In this document: positions 58,836 through 64,000 of the stretch, piece by piece | Numbering within the stretch: the stretch's first letter is position 1 | Layout of the letters: each line of letters starts with the position of its first letter | DNA from: Bilabrum cf. latius | Taxonomy: Eukaryota; Bigyra: Bicosoecida; Bigyra; Bicosoecida | Reading direction: 5' to 3' | Length of the DNA stretch: 64,000 bases | Assembly (NCBI GenBank): GCA_965178125.1 | Contig: OZ237741.1 | Location: 496,001-560,000, forward strand | Program-made: the position numbers and the translations under genes | The notes under the pieces: generated by a model | Told to the model about the DNA's origin: nothing | Database searches by the model: none | What the model saw: only the letters and a program-made list of their open reading frames with translations

Positions 58836-60040
58836 TCAGAGCCCATCCACATTCCTTGCCCGGTCAGTCAGAATGCGCCGCCGCTTTCCGGGTCGATCCA
58901 CGACCTTACTTTCCGCTTTCTTGCCCCGTGCAACACAACCAGAATAATGTCCTTCTATTTTGCTTGTATTTCTTTCCCCCGCTTTCTGCTCGACCGACCT
59001 AGTCGGTGTCCAGCCCATTTTCTCGCACACGGCTCTTCAGTGCCCGGACCATTGCGCGCTGCCCCCACAGCTCTGCCTGCGCCTATTCACGCGGTTCAAT
59101 GCTGGACACTTTCCTTTCCTCTTGCCCTCAAACTGTTCTCGCAGCTCCTTCATATACTAGTCATTAAATGCCTTTTTGCCCTCTTTCGATGCTGAACTCG
59201 CCTACTTCCTGTCAGCCCTCTCCTGGATCGCTTTTCGCTGGCTCAATACAGTACTCTCGGCCGCGTGTAACTCATAAGCCCCCATATCTTCCATTTTTTG
59301 GCGAGAGCTAGCGCGGTTGATGAAGTGCCGCGCACCCTCTGCCGCTGTAAATGCAGTAGCGATGGCACCAGCCTGCATCGTCTGAACATCATCCCACGTA
59401 GCTCATCTGCTCCTTTGAAGAACTTACTACCATGAGTCCGCCTGGATACACTATCCTATGCTACTGCCTCACTCAGAAAGTGACCAGAATTCAGACTAGC
59501 ACCCAGATCGCCCAAATTCATGCTGAGGCCTGCCCTGCCCCCCCGGTGCATTGCCAAGTGGCTGTCGATCCGACCCGTGGGGTAGTCCTGCTGGCATGCT
59601 TCCCGCTGACGCTGGGTGAAGGACTGCTTGATACAGTGATGGGTGGCCTTTCTATCGACCCAATTCTCGCCTCTTTGCCCATGATTGTATCTTTTAAGCT
59701 GACGAAGCTACGCGGAGGTTGGGTTCTGGGTCAAAGAGTTGAGTCGGTGCTTCTGGATCTCGACCACCTCCAGCTGCCGCCTTATACACAGCGCCTCTCG
59801 GGTCCTTTTGAGCGCCTTCCAATCTTTGCCGATCGCCTCCGCCTCCCCCTCCTCCTGCTTGTTCTTGAGCCGCCTGGACTTGGTCACGACGTTATGCTTG
59901 GCCTCCCCGGTCGCACGGAGCACCAGCTTGAGTATCTCGAACACCCCCACTCCGTTTCGTTCAACAGTCTATCCTCTCCTTGCTCCTTGTCCCCGATAGG
60001 CTTGGTATTCGGCGATCACCTGGGCAGCCAAGCTGCAGCC
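58836..60040 (-). CDS. Possible spliced or decayed minus-strand gene, unknown
   Basis: With TAG as sense, the minus strand reads well in two stretches. The first, from about 60035 to 59450, contains VGVFEILKLVLRATGEAKH and KDWKALKRTREALCIRRQLE. The second, from about 59385 to 59040 in another frame, contains MQAGAIATAFTAAEGARHF and YMKELREQFEGKRKGK. A donor-like GTAGTAAG near 59430 and an acceptor-like GTTCAG near 59386 could join them. A TGA near 59037 ends the second stretch, with similar composition continuing to 58836. The composition (Lys/Arg/Gln-rich, helical) resembles transposon proteins, but no family is recognised. Confidence 0.35.
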
Positions 60041-60070
60041 ACATCCTGCTGACCAGCAGCACTGGAACAG

Positions 60071-60467
60071 CAGGAGGAGGAGGAGGAGGAGGAGGAGGAG
60101 GAGGAGGAGGAGGAGGAGGAGGAGGAGGAGGAGGAGGAGGAGGAGGAGGAGGAGGAGGAGGAGGAGGAGGAGGAGGAGGAGGAGGAGGAAGAGGAGGAGG
60201 AGGAGGAGGAGGAGGAGGAGGAGGAGGAGGAGGAGGAGGAGGAGGAGGAGGAGGAGGAGGAGGAGGAGGAGGAGGAGGAGGAGGAGGAGGAGGAAGAGGA
60301 GGAGGAGGAGGAGGAGGAGGAGGAGGAGGAGGAGGAGGAGGAGGAGGAGGAGGAGGAGGAGGAGGAGGAGGAGGAGGAGGAGGAGGAGGAGGAGGAGGAG
60401 GAGGAGGAGGAGGAGGAGGAGGAGGAGGAGGAGGAGGAGGAGGAGGAGGAGGAGGAGGAGGAGGAGC
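60071..60467 (+). repeat. GGA trinucleotide tract, ~395 bp
   Basis: About 130 uninterrupted GGA units apart from two GAA-type interruptions (near 60189 and 60293, about 105 bp apart). It is a purine-rich microsatellite. The long polyglycine frame over it is an artefact. It may form triplex or slipped structures. Confidence 0.97.
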
Positions 60468-61256
60468 AGCTACCCCCCTTCAGACATGTCCTGCTCTCCG
60501 GTAGCCCTCAGTTGCGCGATAGCATGTCCCTACGACCTAGTGGCCTCCTCTGCGGCTGCAGCAACATTTGCTTCGGCAGCTGCAGCTTGCTCACTCTTCC
60601 TCTTTGTCACTTCTTCGCCAGCCTAGAATATAAGTACACTCATGGCTATTAATCAAGCGGCGCTCACGATCGGGAGGAAAGTAGCAGTTTGTTCCAGTCC
60701 GGCCGGTTCCCGTTCACTTGGGACAGCTCCTTCCCGCAGATGGCCGCGGCCAACGAGCGGTACAGTTGGAGCATGGTCTGATCAGATTAAGATTAATTCT
60801 AGATCTACTTTACCTTCCTTGCCAATTTTTACCCGGCCGGTCATTGGTTTCACAGTGGTGACCATGCCCAGCCCGGCCGTTGTCACAACGGCGTTGTGAG
60901 GACCGTGAACCATAGTGAGGCACATACCGTCTCGACAGACAGTTTCGGCTGCCCTTGCCAAAAATTACGAATCTCTGTATACATTGATGCCCAATGATGC
61001 TGCAAAATGATATCCTCGCACCATTTCTGCGTCACTTCGAACAGACGTACACATTCGACGTGGGCCTCGGCTGCCGCCACAACACGCCTCAACTTAGCAT
61101 CTCTCGTGCCTACACAGGCAAAGAATTTTTAAACTACTTTTTACTGTTGTAGCATAGTTGGACTCCCAATTCACTCGAAATTTATGGAGGTATTCGGCGA
61201 TAAAGTCAGAGTTCAGCTATGCCGCCTACATAGTTATGCCGCCTACATAGTTGGTA
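60468..61256. other. Intergenic stretch, nothing firm
   Basis: A minus-strand frame at 60883-61092 (HVECVRLFEVTQKWCEDI) reads protein-like but is too short to name. A short direct repeat (ATGCCGCCTACATAGTT twice) lies at 61219-61252. Confidence 0.3.
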
Positions 61257-61400
61257 TTAAGGAGACAGAGTCTGATTCGTTGTTGACGTCAAATGAGATG
61301 ATAAGCGTCTGTGCGATGAGAATGGCTCTGCGAAGAAGGAGAACGCGGCAACACCTTGTCGAACGAACGAACGAATCTTGATTTGTCCGTAGGTGGGAAG
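61257..61400 (-). repeat. Inverted copy of the 34330-34449 repeat
   Basis: The reverse complement matches 34330-34449 over most of its length (CTTATCATCTCATTTGACGT shared). It directly precedes the duplicated GH43 block, so the repeat zone is composite. Confidence 0.8.
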
Positions 61401-61675
61401 AGGAATTGTAGCGTTAGACATCGTAATCTGATTAACGGAAGAGGCAGACCATGCTCTAGTCGCGACTGGCGACACCGAGCGAGCAACCCAGTCGCCGGCG
61501 ACCGCGATTCGACCGGGACAAACAGCAATACGTGTCAAATACAGAAGTGACCAGTCTACGCGTGGCGGCATGCCAGTTGGCACAGCCAGGAGAGGCCCTG
61601 ATGCACGGCCACCACCACAAGCCACCGAGGCACGAAGGCCCCTGGGCCCTCTTCATCGAGTTCACCCAGCTGACT

Positions 61676-62089
61676 TCAGTAGCGTACATCCACAGTATCC
61701 TGCCAGCGACTGATCGACTCGATCGACCCGTTCGGGGTGAATGACAGCGGCACCATGTAGCTGAAATCGTGAGCCTTAATCCGGTCAGGTGCGCTCTACC
61801 ACCTGTCCCCGAACAGCACCCAGTCACTCCCAGTGTGCCAAATAGTGCCCGTCTGTGCCATCCAAATACTGGATCCATTCCCTGGGTATCTAGCGATCTG
61901 ACCCCTGTACTCGTAGTCCCCCATCGGAGACTCAGACGTGTACACCTCCACGCCCGTGCCGGCACCGCAGAAACAGCAGCACTACCCGATGATGACGTAG
62001 TACAGCCCCTCACGCTTGAACATAGCGACTCCTTCTAGGTTCCCAGGTCCGATGGTTGGAGACACGGCGGCAGGAGCTGCTGGTCCTAG
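61676..62089 (-). pseudogene. GH43-like fragment, copy 2, truncated
   Basis: Second copy of the GH43 3' end, with the same TAG inside GDRW-x-SAPD and the same TGA end (61676-61678). Homology to copy 1 stops at 62089 (GGTCCTAGC), exactly where a C-run and then AT-rich DNA begin, so the gene is cut by the island boundary. Confidence 0.85.
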
Positions 62090-62540
62090 CCCCCCCCGCT
62101 ACGGTAATAAATAAATTTATTCCCTTCGGTTAAGGATGATTAACATCATCAATAGTTCCAGTCCATCAGAGCTAAAGCTCTTCAGTCCGTTCCACTCCTT
62201 TTGGAGCTAGTCGCTCCAAAAGTCAAGGTGAGCCTCTTCATACTGCTACTTCATATAACTGCTTTATCCTTCTAATTATATAAAATCAATTATATATAAA
62301 ACTCTATACGATGACCATATCCATACTTTGGGTATATATTATAGTAAGTTCTAATCAAAACGTGGATGTAGCCCTCTTGTGAAGGTGTTCTGGGACTCTA
62401 GCCATTTTCTAGCCAAAAGTTCCATCACTTTATGGGACTCCATTATTCAACCTTCTAAACTACCTTCATTATACCCCCTTATCCTCGCTTATACCTTCAC
62501 AAATGGAACAAACGCGCTTTTATTTTTAAATTGTTATAGA
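62090..62540. other. AT-rich intergenic region with hairpins
   Basis: Base composition switches abruptly from GC-rich to strongly AT-rich at about 62100. A perfect 10-bp hairpin (CTTTTGGAGC, 5-nt loop, GCTCCAAAAG) lies at 62198-62222 and a smaller palindrome GAGCTAAAGCTC at 62169-62180. No coding frame is supported. Confidence 0.7.
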
Positions 62541-62587
62541 GCGTTTAAATTGACTTAAAAAATATATTTATTATAGGTATATACAGA
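62541..62587 (+). promoter_or_regulatory. Conserved upstream element of BspA-like gene 1
   Basis: About 45 bp immediately before the ATG are shared with the element before the second gene: a TTTAAA box, then TATATTTATTATAGGTATAT ending ACAGA just before ATG. Conservation stronger than in the genes themselves suggests a promoter or 5' leader. Confidence 0.65.
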
Positions 62588-63607
62588 ATGGAATTATTAA
62601 AATGGGAAAATGGAACCTTGAAAGCTACACAACCAAAAGAATATTATGAACGAAATGGATTTTAGGTTAATTTTGAAGGGAAAACCTATCATATAGCAAT
62701 GGATAAAGATTATATAAGATGGTTTTTGAAGGACTATAAACCTTATGAAATAATAACAACATTCATAACAGATATGAGTGAAGTATTCAATGGATAGGAT
62801 AAATTTAATGAACCTTTGAATACTTGGGATGTTTCAAATGTTAAGGATATGAGTTTAATGTTTCAAAGTTGTAGAAGCTTTAATCAACCATTGAGCAATT
62901 GGGATGTTTCTAAGGTTGAAAAAATGTCGTCTATGTTCTATTTTTGTTCTAAATTCAATCAATCATTGAACGATTGGAATGTTAGTAATGTTAGGGATAT
63001 GAGTGGTATGTTTGGTTCTTGTTCAAGATTCAATCAACCATTGGATAATTGGGATGTTTCTAAGGTTGAAAATATGTCCTCTATGTTTAATGGATGTTGG
63101 AACTTCAATCAACCATTGGATAATTGGGATGTTTCTAACGTTGAAAATATGTCCTCTATGTTCCATTATTCTGAATTCAATCAATCATTGAACGATTGGA
63201 ATGTTAGTAATGTTAGGGATATGAGTGGTATGTTTGGTTCTTGTTCAAGATTCAATCAACCATTGGGTAATTGGGATGTTTCTAACGTTGAATATATATC
63301 CTCTATGTTTAATGGATGTTAGAACTTCAATCAACCATTGGATAATTGGGATGTTTCCAATGTCTAGAGTAAGTTTTAGATGTTAAAAGATTGTGAAAGT
63401 TTCAATCATTTAGAGAACGGTATTAAGGGTATAAGAATTGATTATTCTACAACATTGATACCGTTGTTAGAAAGACGAAAACATAAAACCATTAAAAAAA
63501 CAAAGAAATATAGAGAGGAATTAATTGCTAAAGCGTGGCACCCTTCAAGATTAGATTGGGTATTGGATAACGAGGAGCGAGACGAGATAGAGGATAATTT
63601 TAATTAA
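62588..63607 (+). CDS. BspA-like (DUF285) repeat protein 1
   Basis: 339 residues from the ATG at 62588 to TAA 63605-63607 (TAATAG). A short N-terminal module (EYYERNGF) is followed by about eight DUF285 repeats of 33 residues (FNQPLDNWDVSNVENMSSMF), then a basic tail ending KAWHPSRLDWVLDNEE, a tail type I associate with large DNA viruses of protists. Five TAG codons are in frame; one (63319) falls where the sister repeat has TGG (FNGC-x-NFNQ). Codon use is extremely AT-rich, unlike all other genes here. DUF285 proteins occur in bacteria, anaerobic protists and giant viruses; a viral or horizontally acquired origin is an inference. Confidence 0.75.
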
Positions 63608-63649
63608 TAGAATTTTAATAATATTAATGATTATTTAATATTATAGTGT

Positions 63650-63696
63650 GAGTTTAAAAAGGCTTAAATAATATATTTATTATAGGTATATACAGA
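63650..63696 (+). promoter_or_regulatory. Conserved upstream element of BspA-like gene 2
   Basis: It repeats the element before gene 1 almost base for base (TTTAAA, then AATATATTTATTATAGGTAT, then ATACAGA directly before ATG), only about 45 bp after the end of gene 1. Confidence 0.65.
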
Positions 63697-64000
63697 ATGG
63701 AAGTTTTAAAATGGGAAAATGGAACCTTGAAAGCTACAAAACCAAAAGAATATTATTTTAGAAAAGATAATTATATTGTGAAATTTGAAGGTAAAACATA
63801 TTACGTAGCTAAAGATACAGATTTTCTTCTTCACGCATTGTAGTTTTTGAAACCTGAATTATTAGTAACAACATTTATTACGAATATGTTAAACCTATTT
63901 GATAATATGATAATTGAATCACCAATAAATTCATGGGATGTTTCAAATGTTAAAGATATGACCGATATGTTTTATGGGTGTCATTCGTTTAATCAACCTT
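63697..64000 (+). CDS. BspA-like (DUF285) repeat protein 2, cut by window end
   Basis: A tandem paralogue of gene 1. The N-terminal module is the same (MEVLKWENGTLKAT versus MELLKWENGTLKAT), with one in-frame TAG (63841) after HAL, and the first DUF285 repeat starts at SWDVSNVKDMTDMF. The rest is outside the window. The pair suggests a tandem array. Confidence 0.75.

Noticed and set aside
59980-60504. Polyglycine protein over the GGA tract
   Set aside because: The tract is a microsatellite and the frame has no supporting context.
1-64000. tRNA or rRNA genes, including a tRNA with anticodon CUA
   Set aside because: No cloverleaf-like sequence was noticed by eye. A covariance-model scan would be needed, and absence cannot be claimed.
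1-64000. Bacterial origin suggested by long intronless frames
   Set aside because: EMC10, RNF170, TTC5, a CDPK and GT-AG introns with homology-confirmed junctions are eukaryotic.

Overview
The window is nuclear DNA from a protist-like eukaryote. Genes have short GT-AG introns (PEPCK, TTC5-like, EMC10-like and the CDPK kinase domain), and the products include EMC10, RNF170, TTC5, a calcium-dependent protein kinase and ATP-type PEPCK. Most of it is GC-rich. The last 1.9 kb is strongly AT-rich and looks foreign. The lineage cannot be named from sequence alone; an alga or alga-related protist is a guess.

The dominant observation is the genetic code. Almost every gene looks broken if TAG is read as stop, but becomes one long uninterrupted frame if TAG is read as an amino acid. 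No accepted gene needs TAG as its terminator: they end in TGA, with TAA in the EMC10-like gene, the GH28 gene and the first BspA-like gene. Context favours glutamine (UAG=Gln with UAA and UGA as stops, the layout of NCBI table 15). All gene models below use this reading, so several appear as one gene where a standard-code reading gives three to ten fragments.

Layout: S41-type peptidase (1.6-5.2 kb, +); three-exon PEPCK (5.3-7.7, +); P-loop NTPase plus nuclease resembling Crinkler/RHS proteins (8.9-12.4, -); reverse-transcriptase remnant (13.5-14.5, +); coiled-coil protein (15.0-17.0, -); RNF170-like E3 ligase (18.3-19.2, -); degenerate DEAD-like helicase (19.4-21.1, +); glycosyltransferase (21.2-23.3, +); giant AAA+ ATPase with SPRY-like repeats (23.8-31.1, -); uncharacterised 805-residue protein (31.6-34.0, +); oxidoreductase-CDPK fusion (34.9-38.7, -); uncharacterised low-complexity protein (39.4-42.6, -); GH28 pectinase-like enzyme (42.9-44.4, -) divergent from the TTC5-like gene (44.6-46.8, +); membrane protein with a DUF4050-like end (46.9-49.2, -); EMC10 (49.5-50.4, +); GH43 fragment (51.1-51.6, -); FG-GAP surface protein (52.8-55.2, +); DDE transposase (55.5-57.3, +); a repeat-rich zone with a second GH43 fragment (58-62.1); AT-rich island with tandem BspA-like repeat genes (62.1-64.0, +).

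The genes do not form one pathway; they are a mix of housekeeping, secreted or surface, and mobile or effector-like genes. Copied 3' gene ends (CDPK tail, coiled-coil tail, GH43 tail), dispersed repeats, transposon remnants and recent in-frame tandem duplications show a rearranging genome. Many 5' ends are uncertain because upstream exons may be missed.
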